This document shows, one piece after another, positions 17,503-26,071 of a DNA stretch of 64,000 nucleotides. The notes beneath the pieces were generated by a model that was given only the letters and a program-made list of their open reading frames with translations, made no database searches and was not told where the DNA came from. The stretch is from positions 62,001 to 126,000 of the forward strand of contig CAJXJY010000010.1 of assembly GCA_913055875.1 (NCBI GenBank), read 5' to 3'. A program made the translations under genes and the position numbers. Source of the DNA: an uncultured Altererythrobacter sp. GTDB lineage: Bacteria; Pseudomonadota; Alphaproteobacteria; Sphingomonadales; Sphingomonadaceae. The first letter of the stretch is position 1. The number at the start of each line of letters is the position of its first letter.

Positions 17503-18489
17503 ATGAGCCAAGCACTTCTGACGACGCACGTGTCTTCTGCATTGAAGACGCTCGATATTGAAATCGGAGGTCTCAAAGACCTAAAAAAGGCCTTGTCGGA
17601 TTCCGGTCTCGGGAGCTCTTTTGAGCGAGCAGTCGATGCGTTCAACACGACCAAAGGGCGTATCATTGTAACCGGTATCGGTAAGAGCGGGTACGTCGCC
17701 CGCAAAATCGCCGCGACATTCGTATCGACCGGGACGTCGGCTTTGTATCTCCATCCTGGAGAGGCAAGCCACGGCGACCTCGGCATCATCTCGAGCGAAG
17801 ATGTCGTCTTTGCAATTACATGGTCGGGCACCACCCAAGAACTCAGCGACATCGTCAATTTTTGTGCGGTCAACCGCTACCAGTTGGTGGTAGCGACCGC
17901 GCACCCCAAGAGCTGGATCGGAAAGGCGGCGGATATTTGCCTCACGCTTCCGATGGTGCGCGAAGCCTGCCCCAACGAGCTTGCTCCCACATCGTCGACC
18001 ACGATGCAGATGGTGCTCGGCGACTCTCTTGCTGTTGCGCTTATTGAAGCTCGTGGGTTTTCGCCTCAAAGTTTCGGTGTTCTGCATCCCGGCGGCCTGC
18101 TCGGCGCGCGACTGACGACGCTGGACAAGGTCATGGGTACTGGAGAAGCGCTGCCGATGGTGCCGCTCGATGCGACCCTACGAAGCGCAACGATCGAGAT
18201 GAGCCGCAAGCGTTATGGCTGCACTGCCGTTGTGGACCAAAACGACCGCCTCGTCGGTGCTTTTACCGACGGCGACTTGCGCCGCTCTATTGCGGTGAAC
18301 GACCTGGACGACCGGATCCAGAGCCACATGTCGCCCAACCCGGTGACCGCCAGCCCGAAGATGATGGCAGTCCATGCGTTGTCGCTCATGAACGACAATG
18401 CAGTCTCCGTCCTGTTCGTTACCGAGCAAGACGACCGGCTCATTGGGATCGTGCACATGCACGATCTGGTCCGCCTGGGAATCGGCTGA
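17503..18489 (+). CDS. kpsF: arabinose-5-phosphate isomerase
   Basis: Interconverts ribulose-5-phosphate and arabinose-5-phosphate, the precursor used by KdsA. 328 residues, the standard length. The SIS domain (about 45-180) shows VTGIGKSGYVARKIAATF and HPGEASHGDLG, followed by NELAPTSSTTMQMVLGDSLA and LHPGGLLGARL. Two CBS domains occupy about 210-328 (CTAVVDQNDRLVGAFTDGDLRR and LFVTEQDDRLIGIVHMHDL). Capsule-locus copies are called KpsF and LPS copies KdsD; the location favours KpsF. A 7-bp inverted repeat (18496-18502 with 18518-18524) follows the stop, before kdsB. Confidence 0.96.
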   Translation: MSQALLTTHVSSALKTLDIEIGGLKDLKKALSDSGLGSSFERAVDAFNTTKGRIIVTGIGKSGYVARKIAATFVSTGTSALYLHPGEASHGDLGIISSEDVVFAITWSGTTQELSDIVNFCAVNRYQLVVATAHPKSWIGKAADICLTLPMVREACPNELAPTSSTTMQMVLGDSLAVALIEARGFSPQSFGVLHPGGLLGARLTTLDKVMGTGEALPMVPLDATLRSATIEMSRKRYGCTAVVDQNDRLVGAFTDGDLRRSIAVNDLDDRIQSHMSPNPVTASPKMMAVHALSLMNDNAVSVLFVTEQDDRLIGIVHMHDLVRLGIG

Positions 18490-18539
18490 ACCCTTGCTCA
18501 GTGGGATTTCGCTCGAGACTGAGCTAGATCGGGCGCGTT

Positions 18540-19370
18540 ATGACTTGGCCAGATGCTGAGACTTTAGACAACGACTTGATCGTCATTCCGGCGCGCTACG
18601 GGTCTACGCGACTTCCCGGCAAGCCCTTGCTTAAGCTCGCCGGTCGCACTTTGCTTGAACGCGTAGTGGCCAATGCGCGCGTTGCTGCAAAAGTGGCGGG
18701 GAACTGTGGCCTGGTAGTCGCCACCGACGATCAGCGAATCGCCGATCATGCAGCCGAAATTGATGCGTGTGCGATCATGACGGACGTCGCGCTCACATCG
18801 GGCAGCGCGCGTGCTCACGCAGCAGCGAAGGAGGTTGGGGCACCCGACAGGATTGTCAGCCTCCAGGGCGATGCACCATTCATCCCTGCAGAAACGATCG
18901 CAGCCCTCATAGAGCGACTTCGCAGCACGGGTACTCCTGTCGCAACACCTGTTTACCAGCTCGACTGGGAACGCCTGGACCGGCTTCGCGAGCACAAACA
19001 GGTCGCGCCATTCTCAGGAACGACTTGCCTGAGAGACAAGCGCGGTCGCGCGCTGTGGTTTTCGAAGACCATCCTGCCCGCGCTGCGCGGTGAGGAAAGG
19101 CTGCGGCGTGCCAAGCTCTCGCCAGTCTGGCAGCACCTCGGCCTTTACGGCTACTCGTGCGAGGCGCTCGACTGGTTCGTTGCGCAGGAAGAGGGCGAAT
19201 ATGAAACGCTCGAAGGTCTCGAGCAGCTGCGATTTCTCGAAAACGGTTGGCCCATCGAGACCGTCCCCGTTGCCCCGCCCGAGCACGCGCTGTCCGGCAT
19301 CGACACGCCCGAAGACCTCGCCATCGCCGAAAAGGCAATTGCGAAACTTGGCGATCCCTTCCCCGTTTGA
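18540..19370 (+). CDS. kdsB: CMP-KDO synthetase (3-deoxy-manno-octulosonate cytidylyltransferase)
   Basis: 276 residues; activates KDO with CTP to CMP-KDO, donor for KpsC and KpsS. The nucleotidyltransferase signature VIPARYGSTRLPGKPLLKLA is at about 15-34, followed by VVATDDQRIADHA, LTSGSARAHAA and LQGDAPFIP. In the last motif Ala replaces the usual Glu of QGDEPF, and TSGSARAHA lacks the His found in many family members (typically TSGTDR); the protein is therefore a somewhat divergent member, possibly capsule-specific. It lies 50 nt after kpsF and is probably in the same operon. Confidence 0.93.
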   Translation: MTWPDAETLDNDLIVIPARYGSTRLPGKPLLKLAGRTLLERVVANARVAAKVAGNCGLVVATDDQRIADHAAEIDACAIMTDVALTSGSARAHAAAKEVGAPDRIVSLQGDAPFIPAETIAALIERLRSTGTPVATPVYQLDWERLDRLREHKQVAPFSGTTCLRDKRGRALWFSKTILPALRGEERLRRAKLSPVWQHLGLYGYSCEALDWFVAQEEGEYETLEGLEQLRFLENGWPIETVPVAPPEHALSGIDTPEDLAIAEKAIAKLGDPFPV

Positions 19371-19426
19371 CAGCCACGCCACCCGCCGCGCTTGCGGCAA
19401 TGAGCGCGCTCGCTAGAAGCCGACCC

Positions 19427-20035
19427 ATGTTCTTCATCGTCCGCCACGGCAACACTTTCGACGAAGACACGCCGCCACGCCGGATCGGGTCGCGCACAGA
19501 CCTGCCGCTGACATCGAAGGGGCTTGAGCAAGGGGCTGCGCTGGGCAGATATTTCGCCGGGCAAGGTGTACGTTTTGCAAAGGTCTTGGTCTCGCCCTTG
19601 ATAAGAACGCGCCAGACAGCGACGGCGATTCTCGACCATCAGCCGCAAAGTCCAGCCATGCAGGACGCGGTGTTTCTCAAGGAAATCGACCACGGACCCG
19701 ATGAGAATCAGGTCGAAGAGGCCGTACTGCGCCGAATTGGCGAAGATGCCTTGCTGGCCTGGGACCGGCACGCGCTTGCTCCCGATGGATGGGTCGTCGA
19801 ACCTGAGCAGCGAATGGAAGCGTGGAGAGACCTGTTTGCGCAAGTGGATAGCGAAGCAGCGACGCTGCTGGTGACGAGCAACGGCGCGGCACGCTTTGCC
19901 TTGCTCGCTGATGAAGGATTGCGCGAGCAGGCGGCCACGCTCGACTTGCTCAAACTGCCGACTGGCGGTTTTGGGGTCATCGCGAGCGAACAAGGCGGCA
20001 AATTGATGCTTCGGGAATGGGGCAGGCGGCCGTGA
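19427..20035 (+). CDS. histidine-phosphatase (phosphoglycerate-mutase-like) family protein
   Basis: 202 residues starting at ATG 19427. The catalytic RHG is at residues 6-8 (FIVRHGNTFDED), then GSRTDLPLTSKG and VLVSPLIRTRQTA, all standard for the family. The place of the usual second catalytic His (normally S-H-G) reads TSNGAARF, so an Asn is present instead. It lies between kdsB and kpsC, and its TGA overlaps the kpsC GTG. No kdsC (KDO-8-phosphate phosphatase) is visible in the window, so this protein is a candidate for that step or for another phosphatase or binding role in KDO metabolism; this is inference only. Confidence 0.82.
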   Translation: MFFIVRHGNTFDEDTPPRRIGSRTDLPLTSKGLEQGAALGRYFAGQGVRFAKVLVSPLIRTRQTATAILDHQPQSPAMQDAVFLKEIDHGPDENQVEEAVLRRIGEDALLAWDRHALAPDGWVVEPEQRMEAWRDLFAQVDSEAATLLVTSNGAARFALLADEGLREQAATLDLLKLPTGGFGVIASEQGGKLMLREWGRRP

Positions 20036-21690
20036 CTAAGCCCCCGCCGCTTTTGCGAGCGCCTCCTTTTCCGGACTGGAAACCCACGACCGGAACCTTC
20101 CGGCCGAGTTCGCTCGCTACGCAACCTGCCGACATTGACGCCATTTTCGCGGCCCTTCTCGAGACATCTGTCGGTGGGACTTTTTGGGGCGAGCCGATTA
20201 CACTGCCTCAAGGCGGCCAGGATCACTTTACCGTGCTGCGCGCGCGCAGCGAAGCGGAACGGGCCGCACTGCTGGAGGAGCACGGGCGCGCCAACGTGCT
20301 CGCGCTTGATGTGGCGGCCTCCAGTCTTGCGACCGATCCCTGGAGCGTCCTTCCAGACACGGCGAAGCTCATCGCGCATGGCAGCGATGAATGGATCGCT
20401 ATCGCCGTGATCCTGGGGGTGGACGTTGAAGTGCTTTCGCCCGGTCCCTTTGGCAAGCCTGGAGACGGACGAGCCGCGCTTGAAAAGCGAGCCTTCGACG
20501 CCGTCATGCAACCCATGCCCGATCCCTTCTCCGGCGGTTGGATCTCTCCGACCGATGCGATTGCGCTGCTGTTCGAATGGCGCAGGGTAATCGAGGCCAA
20601 TCGCGGCGAAGAAGGCCATAGGCTGGTTGCGGCATGCGGGATCAGCTGGTGGAAACGCGTCGAAATTGCGCGTTTCCTATGGTCGCCGGGTTCACCGCTT
20701 CGTATCTTTCGAAGCTCGGACCGCGCGCTCGATCATGCTCAATCGCAAGGCGGCGCGCTCGCGATCTGGCCATCTCGCATCTCGCCATCGCTGATCGAGG
20801 AGGCGAAGCGCAGGAAAGTGCCGCTGGTGCGGGTCGAAGATGGCTTCGTGAGGTCGATTGGGCTTGGCAGCAACCTCGTCCCGCCGCTTTCCGTCATCGT
20901 CGACCGCACGGGAATTCACTTCGATCCGACAAGCCGGAGCGATTTAGAGATCATCCTTGGCCAACACGAATTTCCTGCGCCACTGATCGAGCGAGCCGCG
21001 CGGCTTCGCGAGACAATCGTGACCGCCGGCATAAGCAAATATGCAAGCGGCCACTCGCTCGGATCTGATAGAGATGACAACCGAGGGGCCACGCGTATCG
21101 TTTTGGTGCCGGGTCAGGTCGATGACGACATGTCCGTTCTGTCTGGCGGCGGAGGCCTCACGTCCAATCTCGAGCTTCTGAGGCGAGCGCGCGAGCACGA
21201 ACGCGATGCAGTGATCTGGTGGCGCCCTCACCCTGACGTCGATGCTGGGCATCGCAATGGCGTTGTCGCCGACAAAGCGGCGCTGCAATATGCCGACCGA
21301 ATCGTTCGGGAGGGATCGATGGCCGACCTATTGGATCGGGTCGACGGGGTGCACGTGCTGACCTCGCTCTCAGGTTTCGAGGCCCTCTTGAGAGGGCGCG
21401 ATGTCACATGTCACGGAACGCCGTTTTATGCAGGTTGGGGACTGACGCGGGACTTGGGCGATGTGCCCGAGCGCCGCGGACGCACCCTCACACTCGATCA
21501 GTTGGTTGCCGGCGTCCTGCTGCTTTATCCGCGCTATCTCGACCCTGTAACCGGCCTGCCCTGCCCGCCAGAGGTGGTGATCCAGCGCATGTCGGACCAG
21601 CAGACGCCGAACAGACTCAAATGGGTCGCTCCACTTCGCAAGGCGCAGGGGATTGTAATGTCGCGCTTGCGCAGAAAAGGAAGTCGATGA
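20032..21690 (+). CDS. kpsC: capsule KDO-transferase, KpsC-like
   Basis: 552 residues from the GTG that overlaps the previous stop (an ATG 15 nt earlier at 20017 is the alternative). The C-terminal 350 residues carry the family blocks: RVEDGFVRSIGLGSNLVPPL near 268, WWRPHPDVDAGHR, DLLDRVDGVHVLTSLSGFEALLRG, and HGTPFYAGWGLT near 460. KpsC builds the poly-KDO linker on lyso-phosphatidylglycerol. E. coli KpsC is about 675 residues with two complete transferase modules; here the N-terminal module is shortened to about 190 residues, retaining DPFSGGWISPTDAIALLFEW and GISWWKRVEIARFL. Coupled to the GT4 gene downstream by ATGA. Confidence 0.9.
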   Translation: MTKPPPLLRAPPFPDWKPTTGTFRPSSLATQPADIDAIFAALLETSVGGTFWGEPITLPQGGQDHFTVLRARSEAERAALLEEHGRANVLALDVAASSLATDPWSVLPDTAKLIAHGSDEWIAIAVILGVDVEVLSPGPFGKPGDGRAALEKRAFDAVMQPMPDPFSGGWISPTDAIALLFEWRRVIEANRGEEGHRLVAACGISWWKRVEIARFLWSPGSPLRIFRSSDRALDHAQSQGGALAIWPSRISPSLIEEAKRRKVPLVRVEDGFVRSIGLGSNLVPPLSVIVDRTGIHFDPTSRSDLEIILGQHEFPAPLIERAARLRETIVTAGISKYASGHSLGSDRDDNRGATRIVLVPGQVDDDMSVLSGGGGLTSNLELLRRAREHERDAVIWWRPHPDVDAGHRNGVVADKAALQYADRIVREGSMADLLDRVDGVHVLTSLSGFEALLRGRDVTCHGTPFYAGWGLTRDLGDVPERRGRTLTLDQLVAGVLLLYPRYLDPVTGLPCPPEVVIQRMSDQQTPNRLKWVAPLRKAQGIVMSRLRRKGSR

Positions 21691-22880
21691 CACGCGTGGT
21701 ACTCGATATCTCGCGGCTCATTTCGCGTGTCCGCCACGCCCGGCCTTCGGGCGTGGATCGTGTCGAAATGGCGTATTGCCGCGGCCTTCTTGCGCAATTC
21801 GGCGACAAGCTTGCATTCTCGGCGCTTCATCCGGCGCTACGTTATGGCAGGATCGAGCAAAGCGTCGCGCTCGATTACCTGGATCATCTTGAGGCTCGCT
21901 GGGCCGATCACGAGAGTCCGGAAGGGCAGAAGTCGATCCCTTCTGTCTTGCCCTGGATGAAGCGTCTGGTGCCCAGCCGCAAAGGTGTCGGAACCGCCGA
22001 TGTGGTAGTGCAAGTGTCGCCCCACCACCTCGATCAGACGGCGAAGAAGCGCGACATTCTCGCCCGCGAAGGCGCGAAATTCGTTTGTCTTGTGCACGAT
22101 CTCATTCCGATCGAATATCCTGAATATGCTCGCCCCGGCGGGCGGCGCTTGCATGAGGCGCGCATGACCAGTGTGGCCGAGCTTGCCGATGCGGTGATTG
22201 TCAACTCGGTAGCGACCGGCGCATCGCTCACCCGCTGGATCGAGGCACAGGGCATGACTCCGCCGCCCATCGAAGTCGCATTGCTCGGAACCCAGCAACT
22301 GCCTGAGACAAGTGCATTCGAACCGGGGGATGGAAAGCCCTACTTCCTATGCTTAGGCACGATCGAACCGCGCAAGAACCACCTTCTGATCCTGCATCTC
22401 TGGCGAGCGATGGCGCAAAGCATGCCGGCAGCAGAGATTCCGAAACTTGTCGTTATCGGGAGGAGAGGATGGGAAAACGAACAGATCGTCGACCTGCTCG
22501 ACCGCTCACCGGCGCTTGTGCCGTTCGTGCAAGAAATCAACAGTTGCGGGGATGAGGAACTTGCCGGAATGCTTCGAGGCGCGCGCGCTCTGCTCATGCC
22601 ATCATTTGCGGAAGGGTACGGGATGCCGATAGCCGAAGCACTCGCCTTGGGAACCCCGGTCCTAGCGAGCGACTTGCCTGCGCATAGGGAAGCTGGGGCT
22701 GGCGCCCCTGACTACCTTGATCCGCTGGACGGTCCCGCGTGGCGGGCTGCAGTGCTTGATTATGCCGGTAACGGCGAGATGCGGTCGGCTCAGCTTGCAA
22801 GAATGAGCCGGTGGAACGCGCCAGATTGGTCGGATCACATGAAAATCGCCGCCGGGGTGATCGCCCGCACCGCGAACTGA
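21687..22880 (+). CDS. GT4-family glycosyltransferase
   Basis: 397 residues beginning at the ATG (21687) that overlaps the kpsC stop; an open frame further upstream is kpsC shadow. The GT-B C-terminal domain shows GTIEPRKNHLLIL, VVIGRRGWENE, and the donor-binding PSFAEGYGMPIAEALALGTP with the E-x7-E pattern, then VLASDLPAHREAGA. This is the mannosyl/rhamnosyl-type GT4 group. It most likely adds the first sugar onto the KDO linker or a backbone sugar. It ends 6 nt from the convergent hydroxylase gene. Confidence 0.9.
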   Translation: MTRVVLDISRLISRVRHARPSGVDRVEMAYCRGLLAQFGDKLAFSALHPALRYGRIEQSVALDYLDHLEARWADHESPEGQKSIPSVLPWMKRLVPSRKGVGTADVVVQVSPHHLDQTAKKRDILAREGAKFVCLVHDLIPIEYPEYARPGGRRLHEARMTSVAELADAVIVNSVATGASLTRWIEAQGMTPPPIEVALLGTQQLPETSAFEPGDGKPYFLCLGTIEPRKNHLLILHLWRAMAQSMPAAEIPKLVVIGRRGWENEQIVDLLDRSPALVPFVQEINSCGDEELAGMLRGARALLMPSFAEGYGMPIAEALALGTPVLASDLPAHREAGAGAPDYLDPLDGPAWRAAVLDYAGNGEMRSAQLARMSRWNAPDWSDHMKIAAGVIARTAN

Positions 22881-22886
22881 TCGAGC

Positions 22887-23546
22887 TTACTCGGCAGTTT
22901 GAAGCACCTCATTGCCGGAACCGTCATTGCACTGCGTCTTCGATTTCGGCTCAAAACGGGTTCCGAAAACCTGATCCCAAAAGATCGTCGTGACACCGTA
23001 ATTCTTATGATCCGCGACAAAATGATGCTGCATGTGATGTCGCTTCAAGCGCCCGCCCAGCAGACCACTCATGGACCAGTGGTGGCAGGCATAATGTGTC
23101 AGGTCGTAAACGACATAGCCGCCCACGAAACCGAGCGCGATCCAGGTGCCCGCATCGCCAGCCGCGAGCCAGAACAGCGACCAGATAATCGCACCAACTG
23201 GAATACTGACGATTGGCGGCATAAGACTGCGTAATTTGTCGCGAGGCTGAACGTGATGGTTGCCGTGAATGACGAAGATCACCTGTTGCACCCAGAGCCA
23301 CCCTGGCTCCCAATGGAAGAGCTTGCCATGCACAAAGTATTCAAACAGGCTCCATGCGAACCAGCCTGCACAAGCAAGGCCGATAGCTGCGAGAGGAGAA
23401 ACGCTGCCCCAGCCTGCCCAGACTATCAGCGGAATGACAATTGACCACGTCGCAGCAAACCATCCCACGGAAACGACCGTGAGTTTCTCAAGCCATCGGT
23501 TCTCGAAAAGAACGAGGCGCTGTTCGTCAGAAGTCGGACCCTTCAT
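22887..23546 (-). CDS. sterol desaturase / fatty acid hydroxylase superfamily protein
   Basis: 219-residue integral membrane di-iron enzyme. The His clusters of the family are all present: FEYFVHGKLFH, HGNHHVQPRD, HYACHHW and LKRHHMQHHF, with hydrophobic segments at about 22-65 and 118-150. Members hydroxylate or desaturate membrane lipids such as fatty acids and sphingoid bases. Position inside the capsule locus, next to an SDR gene, suggests modification of a lipid anchor or of the outer-membrane lipids on which capsule rests; this is inference. It is divergent from the SDR gene. Confidence 0.88.
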   Translation of the reverse strand: MKGPTSDEQRLVLFENRWLEKLTVVSVGWFAATWSIVIPLIVWAGWGSVSPLAAIGLACAGWFAWSLFEYFVHGKLFHWEPGWLWVQQVIFVIHGNHHVQPRDKLRSLMPPIVSIPVGAIIWSLFWLAAGDAGTWIALGFVGGYVVYDLTHYACHHWSMSGLLGGRLKRHHMQHHFVADHKNYGVTTIFWDQVFGTRFEPKSKTQCNDGSGNEVLQTAE

Positions 23547-23639
23547 GTCCGTCGACCCGATAGAATTCCCTTTCCGTTGTCAAGCGAGATATGTGCTAGG
23601 GCCGAGCAAACAACCTCCATATTGGCTGCGGTGTTGCTC

Positions 23640-24422
23640 GTGCGTAACGACTTGAATTCCAAACCCCGAAAACAGTCGATTTTCGTTACCGGCGGGTCAG
23701 GCGGCTTGGGCAGGGCTTTGGCGCTCCACCATGCGCAAGATGGGACCGAAGTGAGCCTTTGGGGGCGCTCGTCACAGCGACTTTTTGCGACAAAAGAAGC
23801 TGTTGAAGAGGCTGGAGGGATTGCTTCCACAACTCAATTCGACCTGATGGACACCCAAGCCGCAATTGAGCTTATGCTGGCTCAAGACGAAAACGCACGT
23901 TTCGATTGTGCATATCTCGTCGCCGGTATTGGCGACACCCGCGCCGAGGGTGAGATGGTCGAGAGCACCCAAGTTATCTTGCGTGCCGCGCAGCTGAACT
24001 TCGCTGCGCCGGCAGCGATGGCGGCTGCGCTGGCCGAGCGCATGGCGCAGCGTGGAGGAGGCCGGATCGTCCTGATCGGATCGGCGGCGGCGCATCATTC
24101 GCTGCCATTTGCTGCCGCCTATTCTGGGTCGAAATCCGGCCTCGCCCGGTTTGCCGATGCCCTGCGTATCTCGATGAAACCGCACGGGGTGAGTGTGACA
24201 CTGGCTTCGCCGGGCTTTATCGACACCGCAGCAGGACGAGCAGGCTCGGCAAGTCGTCCATTCGAATTGCCGGTGAATGAGGCGGCGAGGCGCATTGCGA
24301 AAGCCGCAAAACGCCGCAAGGCTCACTATATAACCCCATGGCCGTTTGCGGTGCTAAAGTCGATTGACCGCTTGTTGCCTGGATCAATCCGTGACCGAAT
24401 TCTCGCCAAGATCAGACGTTAG
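23640..24422 (+). CDS. short-chain dehydrogenase/reductase
   Basis: Classical SDR. The cofactor motif TGGSGGLGRA, a DLMD acidic pair site, an active-site Ser in LIGSAAAH, YSGSK (Tyr and Lys), and the LASPGFIDTAAG segment are all visible. Start codon uncertain: GTG 23640 (260 residues) fits the usual short N-terminus; GTG 23631, TTG 23634 or TTG 23577 are possible. It is divergent from the hydroxylase and overlaps the convergent sulfatase-fold gene by 4 nt. Together with the hydroxylase it could form a two-step lipid or sugar modification. Confidence 0.85.
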   Translation: MRNDLNSKPRKQSIFVTGGSGGLGRALALHHAQDGTEVSLWGRSSQRLFATKEAVEEAGGIASTTQFDLMDTQAAIELMLAQDENARFDCAYLVAGIGDTRAEGEMVESTQVILRAAQLNFAAPAAMAAALAERMAQRGGGRIVLIGSAAAHHSLPFAAAYSGSKSGLARFADALRISMKPHGVSVTLASPGFIDTAAGRAGSASRPFELPVNEAARRIAKAAKRRKAHYITPWPFAVLKSIDRLLPGSIRDRILAKIRR

Positions 24423-25921
24423 CTGGTGTTCTTACCGATGATGCGGCCATTGTTCATGGCCAGTATTACCTCATGCAGTTGCGCAGGGCTTAGATCCTTT
24501 CGGGAATTTCTCAAGGTCTCAACGCGGCCGTCGCGATCGAAACGCAGCATGACATATGGCGTGTGCCGGTCCCCCCCTGGCTTGCTCACGCCGGGAATAC
24601 TGGGGCGGTGGTCGCCGAAAAAGACCAGCAGCGCGCGCTTTTCGAGCTTGGCGATGCCTTCACGCAGCTGCCCAAGCATCCTATCGCCTGCGCGCACAAG
24701 CCTGGTGTAGTTCTCGACCATGTGATCCGTGCCGGCACCCCGGTGCGGTGCCCAGGGGCCATGGTTCTCGATCGTCACCGAGTAGATGAAGCTTGGCATG
24801 TCCGTTTTTCCGGCAATCTCGAGGATCTTCTCGGCAACTGCTGCGTCCGTGACGTATCGGCCCTGCTGCGGTTCCGGTGGGTCGAACTGATCCTTGCCGA
24901 CCAGTTCATCGAAGCCTGCGGCGGGCAAGATCCGGTCGCGATTATAAAAGCGCATATCGTGCGGATGGACGAACAGGCTGCGCCAATGCGCACTATCAAG
25001 CCTGTTGGGCAAGGCGCAGGGCACATCGTCCATGGCCGTGAGATATGGATCGAATCGCCTAAATCCGAGATCTGCTTCGTCGCGACCAAACAACACCCCG
25101 TATTCGGTGCGCATCGTATAGGCACCAAAGCCGCTCACCTGAAGGTTTCCCCATTGTGCTGAATCCTTGCGACACGCTTGGAGCCAAGAGAGCGGTTCGC
25201 CCACGTCGCCGAAAAGCTCAGCCGGGTCTGCATAGGATTCGCACTGGACGACCACGACAAGGTCAAACGCATCGTTGGCTCTTGCAGGATCGTCTCCCTT
25301 GGGACCATCCGCCTGTGGATCGACGCATGCGCGAGGACTTTTGCGCCAACGAAGCCAATAAAACAGTATCGTTGGCACCAGCCCAAGCGACGTGGCATCG
25401 CGTTCAAGGTCGGGCCTTTGCGCAATTCGGAGCAAACCTCCGATTCTCACCCCCAGATCGCTCAGCACGAGTCCTGCGCCCGCAATCATCGAGCCATTTA
25501 TTGCCATTTCAAGATTGGGCCGCACAAGGAAGCACAGCACCACAGGAAGCGCTGCCAGCGCAATTAAGCCAGCCGCCTTCTGCCACTGCGTGAGGACGGA
25601 GAAGTAGAATTGCGGATGACGAAAAATTCCTCCGATCAACGCGAAATCGGAAAAGAGCAAGGGTTCGCCCAGCACCCGAATTTTGGTGTTCGAGGCCAAT
25701 ACGGTCAACAGATGCAACGCTAGCGAAAAGATCGATGCGAAGATCGGGTCTCCGCTTACCGCAAGAGAAAGGCCAAAGGGTACAAGGGTAGTGGAAGCGA
25801 TCAACCAGATCGCTAATGGTCGCCGCAACAGCCGTGGCGCTTGCGGAAGAGCAAATGCATCGATCAGTACAGAGCCGATTAATGCTGCTAGCAACGCGGG
25901 CAAGAGGTCGGACATGTGCAA
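24419..25921 (-). CDS. LTA-synthase-like membrane sulfatase/phosphoglycerol transferase
   Basis: 500 residues. About five to six membrane segments occupy residues 5-190, followed by a periplasmic alkaline-phosphatase/sulfatase-fold domain (about 220-490). Metal and catalytic sites are recognisable: VVVQCESYADP (Glu ligand), FGAYTMRTEYGVLFG (nucleophile Thr), ENHGPW, and FFGDHRPSIPG (Asp-His ligands). The relatives LtaS, OpgB and EptA transfer glycerol-phosphate or phosphoethanolamine. In a capsule locus it may decorate polysaccharide or lipid with a phospho-group after export. It is divergent from kpsS, with about 150 nt between starts. Confidence 0.85.
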   Translation of the reverse strand: MHMSDLLPALLAALIGSVLIDAFALPQAPRLLRRPLAIWLIASTTLVPFGLSLAVSGDPIFASIFSLALHLLTVLASNTKIRVLGEPLLFSDFALIGGIFRHPQFYFSVLTQWQKAAGLIALAALPVVLCFLVRPNLEMAINGSMIAGAGLVLSDLGVRIGGLLRIAQRPDLERDATSLGLVPTILFYWLRWRKSPRACVDPQADGPKGDDPARANDAFDLVVVVQCESYADPAELFGDVGEPLSWLQACRKDSAQWGNLQVSGFGAYTMRTEYGVLFGRDEADLGFRRFDPYLTAMDDVPCALPNRLDSAHWRSLFVHPHDMRFYNRDRILPAAGFDELVGKDQFDPPEPQQGRYVTDAAVAEKILEIAGKTDMPSFIYSVTIENHGPWAPHRGAGTDHMVENYTRLVRAGDRMLGQLREGIAKLEKRALLVFFGDHRPSIPGVSKPGGDRHTPYVMLRFDRDGRVETLRNSRKDLSPAQLHEVILAMNNGRIIGKNTS

Positions 25922-26071
25922 TTCAGTTCGTCAACTCGGTGGCAAAACGGACGAGGCGTGTTTGCGCAACAGAAAGTGTCGCGATAGAAGCCGCGCTCGT
26001 TCATTGCGAGTTTTGTTTTGCTTCGCAGAAAGAGGCGTGCCGCAGGTGGCGGGCGCAAAGGGTCAGTTTCA

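Noticed and set aside
20017-20031. ATG at 20017 as the kpsC start
   Set aside because: It lies inside the phosphatase gene; the GTG overlapping the stop at 20032 is the more usual coupling, though the ATG cannot be fully excluded.
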